From assembly GCA_031293105.1 (NCBI GenBank), contig JAUMSA010000216.1, positions 1 to 5,244 on the forward strand: a stretch of DNA of 5,244 nt, in the 5' to 3' direction. This DNA is from Butyricicoccus sp. (GTDB lineage Bacteria; Bacillota; Clostridia; Oscillospirales; Butyricicoccaceae). The notes below the pieces were generated by a model. It was not told where the DNA came from. It saw nothing but the letters and a program-made list of their open reading frames with translations, and ran no database searches. Shown here piece by piece: positions 1 to 5,244 of this stretch. The position numbers and the translations under genes were made by a program. How positions within the stretch are numbered: position 1 is the stretch's first letter; each line of letters starts with the position of its first letter.

Positions 1-14
1 ACTTTATACAAACC

Positions 15-22
15 AAAGGAGG
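15..22 (+). promoter_or_regulatory. Ribosome binding site of the MATE gene
   Basis: AAAGGAGG, a near-perfect Shine-Dalgarno sequence, lies 6 nt before the ATG at 29. It fixes the start there rather than at the in-frame Met codons 7 or 10. The promoter must lie to the left of the window. Confidence 0.9.
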
Positions 23-28
23 CTCGAT

Positions 29-1369
29 ATGGCGCAGGAAAACAAAATGGGAATCATGCCCACCGGGCGGCTGCTGTGGTCCATGTCGGTGCCGGTGATG
101 CTGTCCATGCTGGTCAGCGCCCTTTATAATATTGTAGACAGCATGTTCATTGCGCGCATCAGCGACGACGCGCTCACGGCGGTCAGCCTGTGCTTTCCCG
201 TGCAGCTGCTCATGATCGCGCTGGCGACCGGCATCGGCGTGGGGCTCAATGTCCTGCTCAGCCAGGCGCTGGGCGCTGGGAACCGTACCTCGGCCGACCG
301 CATTGCAGGCAACGGCATTTTCCTCTCGCTGGTGTGCTGGGGTGTTTTCGCGGTCGCCGGATGGTTCGGCAGCACGCCGTTTTTGACGCTGTTCACCCAA
401 AAAGCTGCCATCTTGTCCATGGGTACCGATTATCTGCGCATTTGCACCGCTTTTTCCTGCGGGGTCTTTCTGCTGTTCACCGCCGAACGGCTCATGCAGG
501 CCACCGGGCAAACGGTCTATCATATGATTATCCAGTGTATCGGCGCGCTGATTAATGTTGTGCTGGACCCGATTTTGATTTTCGGCCTGTTCGGCGCCCC
601 GGTCTTGGGTGTGGCGGGCGCGGCTATCGCCACGATTCTCGGCCAATGCACGGCCATGGCCATCGGCTTTGTACTCAACTACAAACTCAATCAAGACATC
701 CATTTTTCGGCGGCTGCCCTGCGGCCTGACCCAGAGATTGTGCGCAGCATGTGCCGCATCGGCCTGCCCGCGGCGGCCGTGCAAGCGCTCTCGACCGCCA
801 TGACCGCTGGCATGAACGCCATCCTTATGCCGCTCAGCTTGCCTGCGGTCGGCTTCTTTGGGGTCTATTACAAGCTGCAAAACTTTTTGTACATGCCCCT
901 GTACGGGCTGACCAACACCATGGTGCCCATCATTGGCTATAACCTGGGCGCCAAAAAATACGACCGCATCCGCTCGGTCACGCGCAATGCGATCGTGTTT
1001 GCGCTTGCGATGATGGGGGTCGGCGCCCTACTGTTTTTGCTGTTCCCGCACGCACTGCTGTCCCTGTTTGGCGAGGAAGGACTGCGGTTTGCAGGCGGCG
1101 TGACCGCCATCCGCATCATTGCACCGTCCTTTTTGCCGGCGGCGGTTACGCTGACGCTGTGCGGCGTGCTGCAAGGCTTGGGCCGCAGCGGCACCGCCCT
1201 GCTGGCCGCTGCTCTAAGGCAGCTTGTTTTGCTGCTGCCCGCCGCCTATCTCTTGGGCCTGTTGGGCTTCCCGGCCCTGTGGCTGGCGTTCCCGGTCTCC
1301 GAAATCCTCACCCTGCCGGCCGCCTGGCTGCTCAGCCGCCAGGTACTGCGTCCGATTTCCGCGCTTTGA
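29..1369 (+). CDS. MATE family efflux transporter
   Basis: This is an inner-membrane multidrug and toxin extrusion protein of 446 aa, the normal length for the family. MATE proteins export cationic drugs or metabolites in exchange for Na+ or H+. The protein is hydrophobic throughout and looks like two homologous six-helix halves. The first half opens with the typical G13-R14-L15...P22 segment and ALYNIVDSMFIA (31-42). It also carries SQALGAGN (78-85) and INVVLDPILIFG (175-186). The second half repeats the pattern with QNFLYMPLYGLTNTMVP (284-300) and GYNLGAKKYDRI (303-314). It most resembles the MepA/NorM-like Firmicute branch, but the substrate and coupling ion cannot be told. No convincing terminator follows it, so some read-through into the HD gene 85 nt downstream is possible. 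It shows no frameshift or truncation. Confidence 0.95.
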   Translation: MAQENKMGIMPTGRLLWSMSVPVMLSMLVSALYNIVDSMFIARISDDALTAVSLCFPVQLLMIALATGIGVGLNVLLSQALGAGNRTSADRIAGNGIFLSLVCWGVFAVAGWFGSTPFLTLFTQKAAILSMGTDYLRICTAFSCGVFLLFTAERLMQATGQTVYHMIIQCIGALINVVLDPILIFGLFGAPVLGVAGAAIATILGQCTAMAIGFVLNYKLNQDIHFSAAALRPDPEIVRSMCRIGLPAAAVQALSTAMTAGMNAILMPLSLPAVGFFGVYYKLQNFLYMPLYGLTNTMVPIIGYNLGAKKYDRIRSVTRNAIVFALAMMGVGALLFLLFPHALLSLFGEEGLRFAGGVTAIRIIAPSFLPAAVTLTLCGVLQGLGRSGTALLAAALRQLVLLLPAAYLLGLLGFPALWLAFPVSEILTLPAAWLLSRQVLRPISAL

Positions 1370-1388
1370 AAATCCTTTTCCTGGGGGC

Positions 1389-1417
1389 TTGTATTTTTCG
1401 GAAAAAAGGCATACAAT
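1389..1417 (+). promoter_or_regulatory. Predicted sigma-A type promoter of the HD-domain gene
   Basis: TTGTAT (1389-1394) and TACAAT (1412-1417) are separated by 17 nt. The -10 box matches the TATAAT consensus at 5 of 6 positions. The -35 box is weaker, with only TTG matching. Transcription would start near 1424, leaving a leader of about 30 nt before the ATG at 1455. The promoter sits in the 85-nt gap after the MATE gene, so the HD gene can be expressed on its own. The two hexamers also form an inverted repeat (TTGTAT / ATACAA). Confidence 0.6.
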
Positions 1418-1443
1418 GAAGGTACAAATAAAGAAATGTTAGA

Positions 1444-1450
1444 AGGTGAT
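1444..1450 (+). promoter_or_regulatory. Ribosome binding site deciding the HD gene start
   Basis: AGGTGAT can pair along seven bases with the 3' end of 16S rRNA and ends 4 nt before the ATG at 1455. An in-frame GTG at 1446 lies inside this site and has no Shine-Dalgarno sequence of its own at a proper distance, so ATG 1455 is preferred. Confidence 0.75.
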
Positions 1451-1454
1451 TCCA

Positions 1455-1985
1455 ATGGACAACGAATTCGAGCAGATCACCTGCGACATATTAAAGGACC
1501 CGCTCTTTCTGGAAACCCGTTCGTTTGTCCACCATGGCGGTGAAAACTCGGTGTATGACCATTCGCTTGCAACCGCAAAAGTGGCATTCTCCCTGGCCCA
1601 TCGCTTCGGCTTGGACGATGACGGAGTCCGTTCGGTCACACGGGCGGCACTGCTTCACGATTTCTTTGGCTATGACTGGCACGGCGATTGGTTCAAGGGC
1701 TATCTCCGCCAGTTTTCCGGATGGCAACGCTTCCGGCATATGCACGCTTTCGTTCATGGCGATATCGCCGCCGACCGCGCGCAGGCTCGTTTTGGGCTGA
1801 GTCAGCGGCAGCGCGATGCCATCGCAAGCCACATGTTCCCGCTTTGTTTTTCCGTGCCCCGCTCAAGCGAGGCGTGGATCATCACCCTGGCGGATAAAAT
1901 CGTGGCTTCCCGCGAAGTGACCCAAGCGGCAGGATATTACGCGGCGTCCTTTTTCCGGAAATTCATTCCGGCGGCGCAGGAATAA
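1455..1985 (+). CDS. HD-domain protein, predicted metal-dependent phosphohydrolase
   Basis: This is a soluble cytoplasmic protein of 176 aa from the preferred ATG. HD-superfamily enzymes use one or two metal ions to cleave phosphate esters such as nucleotides and cyclic nucleotides. Visible candidate metal ligands are H36 (YDHS), H68-D69 (LLHDFFGYDW), H97 and H101 (HAFVH), H126 (HMFPL) and D147 (LADK). The H...HD...H...H...D order is complete, so the site looks intact. The LLHDFF-YDW, H-F-H, HM-PL and E-WI-TLADK blocks match a small uncharacterised family common in Firmicutes, and no substrate is known to me. It has its own promoter and terminator. Its neighbour downstream is yqeC, but any functional tie is only inference. 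No signal peptide or membrane segment is seen. Confidence 0.88.
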   Translation: MDNEFEQITCDILKDPLFLETRSFVHHGGENSVYDHSLATAKVAFSLAHRFGLDDDGVRSVTRAALLHDFFGYDWHGDWFKGYLRQFSGWQRFRHMHAFVHGDIAADRAQARFGLSQRQRDAIASHMFPLCFSVPRSSEAWIITLADKIVASREVTQAAGYYAASFFRKFIPAAQE

Positions 1986-1993
1986 GCAATTGG

Positions 1994-2026
1994 GGCGGTC
2001 TCGGTCAAGAGGCCGCCTGTTTTTTT
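1994..2026 (+). terminator. Intrinsic terminator between the HD gene and yqeC
   Basis: A 9-bp stem is formed by GGCGGTCTC (1994-2002) and GAGGCCGCC (2009-2017) around the loop GGTCAA. One position is a U-G wobble on the + strand transcript. T7 (2020-2026) follows after two bases. It starts 8 nt after the HD stop codon. On the - strand the wobble becomes an A-C mismatch and no T-tract follows, so it acts in the + direction. Confidence 0.88.
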
Positions 2027-2045
2027 AAGAAAGGGGAATTTTCTT
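2027..2045 (+). promoter_or_regulatory. yqeC ribosome binding site within a weak inverted repeat
   Basis: The Shine-Dalgarno sequence AAAGGGG (2030-2036) ends 10 nt before the ATG at 2047. It is framed by a 6-bp perfect inverted repeat, AAGAAA (2027-2032) and TTTCTT (2040-2045), with the G-run in the loop. The stem is A/T-rich and weak, so any effect on translation is uncertain. Confidence 0.55.
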
Positions 2046-2046
2046 C

Positions 2047-2748
2047 ATGCGGCTGCATCAGGCACTTCAGATTTCGCCCCGCGATACGGTGGCAATCATC
2101 GGCGCCGGCGGCAAAACAACCGCTTTGTGGCGCTTGGCCGCCGAACGGCGGGACGATGGCGCGCTCATCACCACCTCGACCCACATCCTGCGTCCATCGC
2201 CGGACGCCTGCGATGTGTTTGTCTCGCCCGCCGATTGGGACGAACTGCACGGCCAATTGGTCCCCGGTCAGGTGGTCTGCGCGGCCTATCCCGGCCCGGA
2301 GGACAAGTGCACCGGCCTTTCTCCTGCCCTGTTTGCGGCCGCCCGGGCAGCGGGTACGCCCATTTTATATGAGGCAGACGGCGCCGGCAAGCTGCCGGCC
2401 AAGCTGCATCGGCCGGGCGAGCCGGTCATTTATCCGAATACCGATGTGGTTCTGATTTTGGCTGGCCTGCGCGCGCTGGGGCGTCCGGTTCAGGAGATCT
2501 GCCATCGGTTCCAGCTGTCACCGCGCATGGCGCTCACCCCACAGAGGCCGTTTGACACCCAGGACCTGCTGGAAACCATCCGCGACGCCATCCGCGCCTG
2601 CGGCGCTGCCAGAGAACAAGTGCGCATCCTCATCAACCAGGCCGACACCCCGAACCGCTTGGAAACCGCCCGTCCGGTTCAAACCGCCCTGCAAGACGAA
2701 GGGTATTTTGTCCAGACCGGCTGTCTGCGCAACCCCTTTTGGCCATGA
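2047..2748 (+). CDS. yqeC: Selenium cofactor biosynthesis protein YqeC
   Basis: This 233-aa cytoplasmic P-loop protein matches the YqeC family in length and motifs. GAGGKTT at 19-25 is the Walker A nucleotide-binding loop. ITTSTH (41-46) follows, then the strongly conserved YEADGAGKLPAKL block (108-120) and EPVI (125-128). A late INQADTP segment (196-202) resembles the NKxD-like element of P-loop NTPases. The biochemical activity is not established. Comparative genomics by others places yqeC with selD, yqeB and the selenium-dependent molybdenum hydroxylases, where it is thought to help make the labile selenium cofactor. No selD, yqeB, xdhC or hydroxylase gene is present here, so its partners must lie elsewhere in the genome. 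It follows the HD gene by 61 nt, just past a strong terminator. The stop codon runs into the A-tract of the downstream bidirectional terminator. Confidence 0.85.
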   Translation: MRLHQALQISPRDTVAIIGAGGKTTALWRLAAERRDDGALITTSTHILRPSPDACDVFVSPADWDELHGQLVPGQVVCAAYPGPEDKCTGLSPALFAAARAAGTPILYEADGAGKLPAKLHRPGEPVIYPNTDVVLILAGLRALGRPVQEICHRFQLSPRMALTPQRPFDTQDLLETIRDAIRACGAAREQVRILINQADTPNRLETARPVQTALQDEGYFVQTGCLRNPFWP

Positions 2749-2783
2749 AAAAAAGCCTTTCCCGTATGCGGGAAAGGCTTTTT
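2748..2783. terminator. Bidirectional terminator between yqeC and the ABC operon
   Basis: GCCTTTCCCG (2755-2764) and CGGGAAAGGC (2769-2778) form a perfect 10-bp stem around TATG. A7 (2748-2754) lies on the left and T5 (2779-2783) on the right. They can lengthen the stem and give a T-tract on either strand. The element fills the 37-nt gap between two convergent genes. Its A-tract includes the last base of the yqeC TGA, and the ATPase stop codon begins three bases beyond its T-tract. Confidence 0.93.
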
Positions 2784-2785
2784 AA

Positions 2786-3508
2786 TTACAGCACCTTGCT
2801 GAGGAATTCTTTCAGGCGCGGATGCTGCGGATGGTCAAAAAAGGCTTCGGGTTCGTTCTGCTCGGCGATGACGCCCTGGTCCATGAACATGACGCGCGTG
2901 GCCACCGAACGGGCAAAGCCCATCTCATGGGTGACAACCACCATGGTCATGCCCTCTTCGGCCAGTTCCTTCATCAGTTCGAGCACTTCGCCGACCATTT
3001 CCGGGTCGAGCGCCGAGGTGGGCTCGTCAAAGAGCATCACGTCTGGATTCATCGCCAGCGCCCGCGCGATGGCGATACGCTGCTGCTGGCCGCCCGAAAG
3101 CTGACGCGGATAGGCGTCCGCCTTGTCGGGCAGACCGACCCGCGCGAGCAGTTCCATGGCTTTTTTCTCGGCTTCGGCGTCGCTCATGATCTTGAGACGG
3201 ACGGGGGCGAGCTTGATGTTCTCCTTAACCGACAGATGCGGGAACAGGTTAAACTGCTGGAACACCATGCCCATCTTGCGGCGCAGTTTGTTGATATCCT
3301 GCTTGGGGTCGGTGATATCGGTGCCTTCAAAGGTGATCGTGCCCGAAGTCGGCTGCTCTAGCAGGTTCAGGCAGCGCAGGAAGGTCGATTTACCCGAACC
3401 GGATGCGCCGACGATGACCACCTTCTCGCCTTTGGAGATATGTTCATTGAGGCCCTTGAGCACCTCGTGATCCCCAAAGGATTTATGCAGGTCTTTAACG
3501 TCGATCAC
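2786..3508 (-). CDS. Polar amino acid ABC transporter, ATP-binding protein
   Basis: This 240-aa GlnQ/HisP-type ATPase sits on the cytoplasmic face of the membrane and powers import by the permease encoded upstream. All motifs are intact: Walker A GASGSGKST (34-42), Q-loop VFQQFNLFPH (82-91), signature LSGGQQQR (137-144), Walker B VMLFDEP (157-163), D-loop SALD (165-168) and H-loop H194 (VVTHEM). The start is GTG at 3508. The Shine-Dalgarno sequence AAAGGAGG at 3526-3519 lies 10 nt before it, inside the end of the permease gene. The two genes overlap by 14 nt, which suggests translational coupling. It is the last gene of the operon and ends at the bidirectional terminator. Full family length, nothing missing. 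The amino acid carried cannot be assigned from this subunit. Confidence 0.96.
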   Translation of the reverse strand: MIDVKDLHKSFGDHEVLKGLNEHISKGEKVVIVGASGSGKSTFLRCLNLLEQPTSGTITFEGTDITDPKQDINKLRRKMGMVFQQFNLFPHLSVKENIKLAPVRLKIMSDAEAEKKAMELLARVGLPDKADAYPRQLSGGQQQRIAIARALAMNPDVMLFDEPTSALDPEMVGEVLELMKELAEEGMTMVVVTHEMGFARSVATRVMFMDQGVIAEQNEPEAFFDHPQHPRLKEFLSKVL

Positions 3509-4220
3509 TGGCTGCCAGCCTCCTTTCGATCAATTTCTGTACCTGGGTCATCAGCACGACGAGCACCAGATAGAACACCGCTGTGATGAGGAGCGGCGCG
3601 ATGTTGTACACGCGGTTTTGGATGTTGGTCGCCATTTTCAGCACATCCTGTACGGCGACATAACCGGCAACCGAAGTCTCTTTCAGAAGCGTGATGAACT
3701 CATTGAACAGGGCGGGCAGGATATTGCGCACCGCCTGCGGCAAGATGATGAGCCGCATGGTCTGGCCTGAGCTCAGGCCGAGCGAACGGCCAGCCTCGGT
3801 CTGGCCGCGGTCGATCGACTGAATACCCGCGCGGATGATCTCGGCCACATATGCGCCCGAGTTGATACCAAACCCGACCACAGCCGCCAAGGTGCCGTCG
3901 GTCATGGTGACGAAAATACCGGTGTAGATGATCAAAAGCTGCACCATAACCGGCGTGCCGCGGATTACCGTTAAGTACAGATTACAAATCTTTTCAGCCA
4001 GCCACAAAATAAAATTGCACTTGCCTTTTTCCCGCTGCTGGGCAGCCGACACCTTGATAATTGCGATCACAATACCGATGACGATGCCCAAGATGACGGC
4101 ACAGGCCGCAATCTCCAGCGTTTTGCCCAGGCCGCGGAAGTACAGCTTCCAGCGGTCGCCCTCCAGGAATGCACCATAGAGCTGGTCTCCGCGGGCGGTC
4201 AGCCATTCACTCACATACAT
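3495..4220 (-). CDS. Polar amino acid ABC transporter, permease
   Basis: This integral membrane subunit of the HisM/GlnP family has 241 aa, a typical length, and should form a homodimeric channel because only one permease gene is present. Hydrophobic segments are at about 35-58, 92-108, 110-128 and 206-225. The family hallmark VIRGTPVMVQLL is at 85-96. The cytoplasmic EAA loop that docks on the ATPase runs from E142 to R165 (EAGRSLGLS...IILPQAVR). A polar, Lys/Gln-rich stretch of about 15 residues (59-73) separates the first segment from the RGTP region. The start is uncertain. ATG 4220 directly abuts its Shine-Dalgarno sequence, while the in-frame GTG codon 3 at 4214 has better spacing. It lies 87 nt after the binding-protein gene and overlaps the ATPase gene. 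Confidence 0.95.
   Translation of the reverse strand: MYVSEWLTARGDQLYGAFLEGDRWKLYFRGLGKTLEIAACAVILGIVIGIVIAIIKVSAAQQREKGKCNFILWLAEKICNLYLTVIRGTPVMVQLLIIYTGIFVTMTDGTLAAVVGFGINSGAYVAEIIRAGIQSIDRGQTEAGRSLGLSSGQTMRLIILPQAVRNILPALFNEFITLLKETSVAGYVAVQDVLKMATNIQNRVYNIAPLLITAVFYLVLVVLMTQVQKLIERRLAASDRR
3519..3526 (-). promoter_or_regulatory. Ribosome binding site of the ABC ATPase gene
   Basis: On the - strand this reads AAAGGAGG, 10 nt before the GTG start at 3508. It supports GTG as the initiator and lies inside the last codons of the permease gene. A small palindrome (CTGG-CAG-CCAG) sits between it and the start codon at 3518-3508. Confidence 0.8.
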
Positions 4221-4229
4221 CTCCCCTTT
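4221..4229 (-). promoter_or_regulatory. Ribosome binding site of the permease gene
   Basis: On the - strand this reads AAAGGGGAG and touches the ATG at 4220 with no spacer. The GTG two codons later (4214-4212) lies 6 nt from it, a normal distance. The site therefore leaves the true start open between 4220 and 4214. Confidence 0.6.
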
Positions 4230-4250
4230 AACGTAAATTTTTCACGATTG

Positions 4251-4295
4251 CCAAAGCAGCAGGAGCCTGTCAGCCCCTGCTGCTTGTGGTTTTTT
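4251..4295. terminator. Intercistronic hairpin; terminator-like on the + strand
   Basis: The arms 4254-4266 and 4273-4285 form a 13-bp stem around a 6-nt loop. CCA (4251-4253) and TGG (4287-4289) extend it past one bulged base. On the - strand transcript of the ABC operon one pair is a G-U wobble and no T-tract follows, so it probably protects mRNA ends or causes partial termination after the binding-protein gene. On the + strand that pair is an A-C mismatch, but T6 (4290-4295) follows directly, which is the form of an intrinsic terminator for antisense transcripts. Confidence 0.65.
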
Positions 4296-4307
4296 GTATT
4301 TTATTTG

Positions 4308-5168
4308 TTAGATGCCCATATGCTGGTTGATCAGCTCATCAACCTTATCGCCCTTGTACTCAGCCAGTACTTCGTTGATGACCGCCAGCAGGTCTTCCTG
4401 ACCCTTCTGTACGGCAAACGCATACTGCTCGTCGGTCAGCTTGGTGTCCAGCAGCTTGAGCTTGCCGTCCTGGGAAGCAACAATGGCTTCGGCCGGCTTC
4501 TGGTCAATGATAACAGCATCGGCCTTGCCGTTTGCCAGGTTCATACCAGCTTCCACGGCGGACTTGAACTGCAGAACATTGGCATTCTTGATGGTCGAAC
4601 CGGTGCTTTCATCGCCCGAAGCGTACCAGTCGCCCGTGGTGCCCTGCTGTACCGCGATGTTCTTGCCGGACAGCGCTGCATCCAGTGCATCCTTATCGCC
4701 CGACAGGTCGGAGTCCGAACGGACAATGACCATCTGGGAAGAGGTAACGTATTCGTCGGTGAAGTCCACTTCCTTCAGGCGCTCCTCGGTGATGGTCATG
4801 CCAGCAGCCGCAAAGTCACCCTTGCCCGACTTGAGGGCCGAAATGATGCCGTCAAAGTCCATATCGACAATCTTGAGCTTGACACCCAGCTTATCGGCAA
4901 CCGCCTGCGCCAAATCCGGGTCTACACCCTGTACGCTGCCGTCGTCAGCCAGATATTCAAACGGCGGGAACTGCGCATTGGTCAGCATGGTGATTTCGCC
5001 CTTTTCCTTGATGGCGTCAACCGTGGGGGTGGCGCTATCGGTCGCGGACGATGCCGAGTTGCCAGCCGCCGAGCTGCCGGCTGCAGACTGATTGTTGTTG
5101 CCGCCGCAGGCCGCAAGCGTACCCGCCATCATCAGGGCGGCCAGAACAAGCGCAAATTTCTTCTTCAT
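4308..5168 (-). CDS. Polar amino acid ABC transporter, substrate-binding lipoprotein
   Basis: This 286-aa extracellular binding protein of the SBP_bac_3 type captures an amino acid and delivers it to the permease. The N-terminus is a lipoprotein signal: MKKK, a hydrophobic core (5-17), then lipobox LAAC with lipidated Cys21. A low-complexity Gly/Asn/Ser/Ala tether runs to about residue 48. The two-lobed fold shows FPPFEY (67-72), GVDPDLA (81-87), GMTITEER (123-130), VQQGTTGD (173-180) and GKADAVIID (214-222). By family analogy R130 would hold the ligand carboxylate and D222 its amino group. The specificity is not readable from these motifs. It is the first gene of the operon, with the permease 87 nt downstream beyond a stable hairpin. 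The start is ATG 5168, supported by AGGAGG and AAAGGA upstream. Confidence 0.96.
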   Translation of the reverse strand: MKKKFALVLAALMMAGTLAACGGNNNQSAAGSSAAGNSASSATDSATPTVDAIKEKGEITMLTNAQFPPFEYLADDGSVQGVDPDLAQAVADKLGVKLKIVDMDFDGIISALKSGKGDFAAAGMTITEERLKEVDFTDEYVTSSQMVIVRSDSDLSGDKDALDAALSGKNIAVQQGTTGDWYASGDESTGSTIKNANVLQFKSAVEAGMNLANGKADAVIIDQKPAEAIVASQDGKLKLLDTKLTDEQYAFAVQKGQEDLLAVINEVLAEYKGDKVDELINQHMGI

Positions 5169-5173
5169 ATGAA

Positions 5174-5185
5174 TCCTTTCCTCCT
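5174..5185 (-). promoter_or_regulatory. Tandem ribosome binding site of the binding-protein gene
   Basis: The - strand carries AGGAGG (5185-5180) followed at once by AAAGGA (5179-5174). Their distances to the ATG at 5168 are 11 and 5 nt. Either could serve, and the pair fits a highly translated gene. No other start codon is competitive. Confidence 0.75.
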
Positions 5186-5200
5186 ACATAAAGAAAGTGT

Positions 5201-5219
5201 GGTAAACCCCTCGTCTACC
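5201..5219 (-). promoter_or_regulatory. Inverted repeat in the leader of the ABC operon
   Basis: On the - strand GGTAGAC and GTTTACC form a 7-bp stem with one G-U wobble around GAGGG. It ends 32 nt before the binding-protein start. It may be an operator or a leader hairpin. I find no convincing promoter boxes in the 76 nt between this gene and the window edge, so the promoter probably lies further right. Confidence 0.35.
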
Positions 5220-5244
5220 AGTTTTCTATTTTTTGATACAGGTA

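Noticed and set aside
5..10. TATACA as a -10 box for the MATE gene
   Set aside because: The start site would fall in the ribosome binding site, and the -35 region is outside the window.
190..555. A 121-codon open frame overlapping the MATE gene in another frame
   Set aside because: It is Arg/His-rich, has no ribosome binding site, and sits inside an intact membrane protein gene.
1374..1409. Possible terminator after the MATE gene (CCTTTTCC and GGAAAAAAGG)
   Set aside because: The arms do not match in length, the loop is long, and no T-tract follows. The right part overlaps the predicted HD promoter.
1955..1971. Perfect inverted repeat CCGGAA-ATTCA-TTCCGG at the end of the HD gene
   Set aside because: It is short, lies in coding sequence, has no T-tract, and is easily explained by chance.
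2822..3361. A 179-codon open frame on the + strand opposite the ABC ATPase gene
   Set aside because: It lies wholly antisense to a clear ATPase gene with all motifs intact. Its His-rich, low-complexity translation is typical of a shadow frame in GC-rich DNA.
4226..4254. Promoter-like boxes on the - strand before the permease (TTGGCA, 17 nt, TTAAAG)
   Set aside because: The -10 match is poor, and transcription would begin at about the start codon, cutting off the ribosome binding site.
4441..5091. A 216-codon open frame on the + strand opposite the binding-protein gene
   Set aside because: It is antisense to a well-supported lipoprotein gene, resembles no family I know, and only reflects codon bias on the other strand.
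1..5244. Search by eye for mobile elements, CRISPR repeats, tRNA, rRNA, phage genes or a toxin-antitoxin pair
   Set aside because: Genes are closely packed, all six are ordinary families or plausible members of them, and no repeat array or terminal inverted repeats were seen.

Overview
The window is moderately GC-rich chromosomal DNA, probably from an anaerobic gut-type Firmicute (class Clostridia, perhaps Oscillospirales). That placement is an inference. It rests on strong AGGAGG-type ribosome binding sites, intrinsic terminators, a lipobox-anchored substrate-binding protein, and an HD-domain protein of a type I know mainly from Firmicutes. I see no phage, transposon, CRISPR, tRNA or rRNA sequence.

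The layout is two blocks that converge at about 2750-2785. The + strand block has three genes. The first is a MATE-family multidrug/cation antiporter (29-1369). The second is a small HD-domain phosphohydrolase-like protein (1455-1985) with its own good promoter at 1389-1417. The third is yqeC (2047-2748), a P-loop protein linked by comparative genomics to selenium-dependent molybdenum hydroxylases. A strong intrinsic terminator (1994-2026) lies between the HD gene and yqeC, and the yqeC ribosome binding site follows it almost at once. yqeC expression therefore probably depends on read-through or on a promoter upstream of the terminator.

The - strand block is a standard three-gene polar amino acid ABC importer operon, transcribed from right to left: substrate-binding lipoprotein (5168-4308), permease (4220-3495) and ATPase (3508-2786). 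The permease and ATPase genes overlap by 14 nt. A stable hairpin separates the binding-protein gene from the permease gene, which fits the usual need for more binding protein than membrane components. Which amino acid is carried cannot be told from the sequence. The two blocks share a bidirectional terminator that fills the 37-nt gap between yqeC and the ATPase gene.

Most of the window is ordinary housekeeping or accessory metabolism. I do not see a clear undescribed system. The points most worth a second look are the HD-yqeC neighbourhood, the terminator directly before yqeC, and the hairpin inside the ABC operon, whose T-tract faces the antisense direction.
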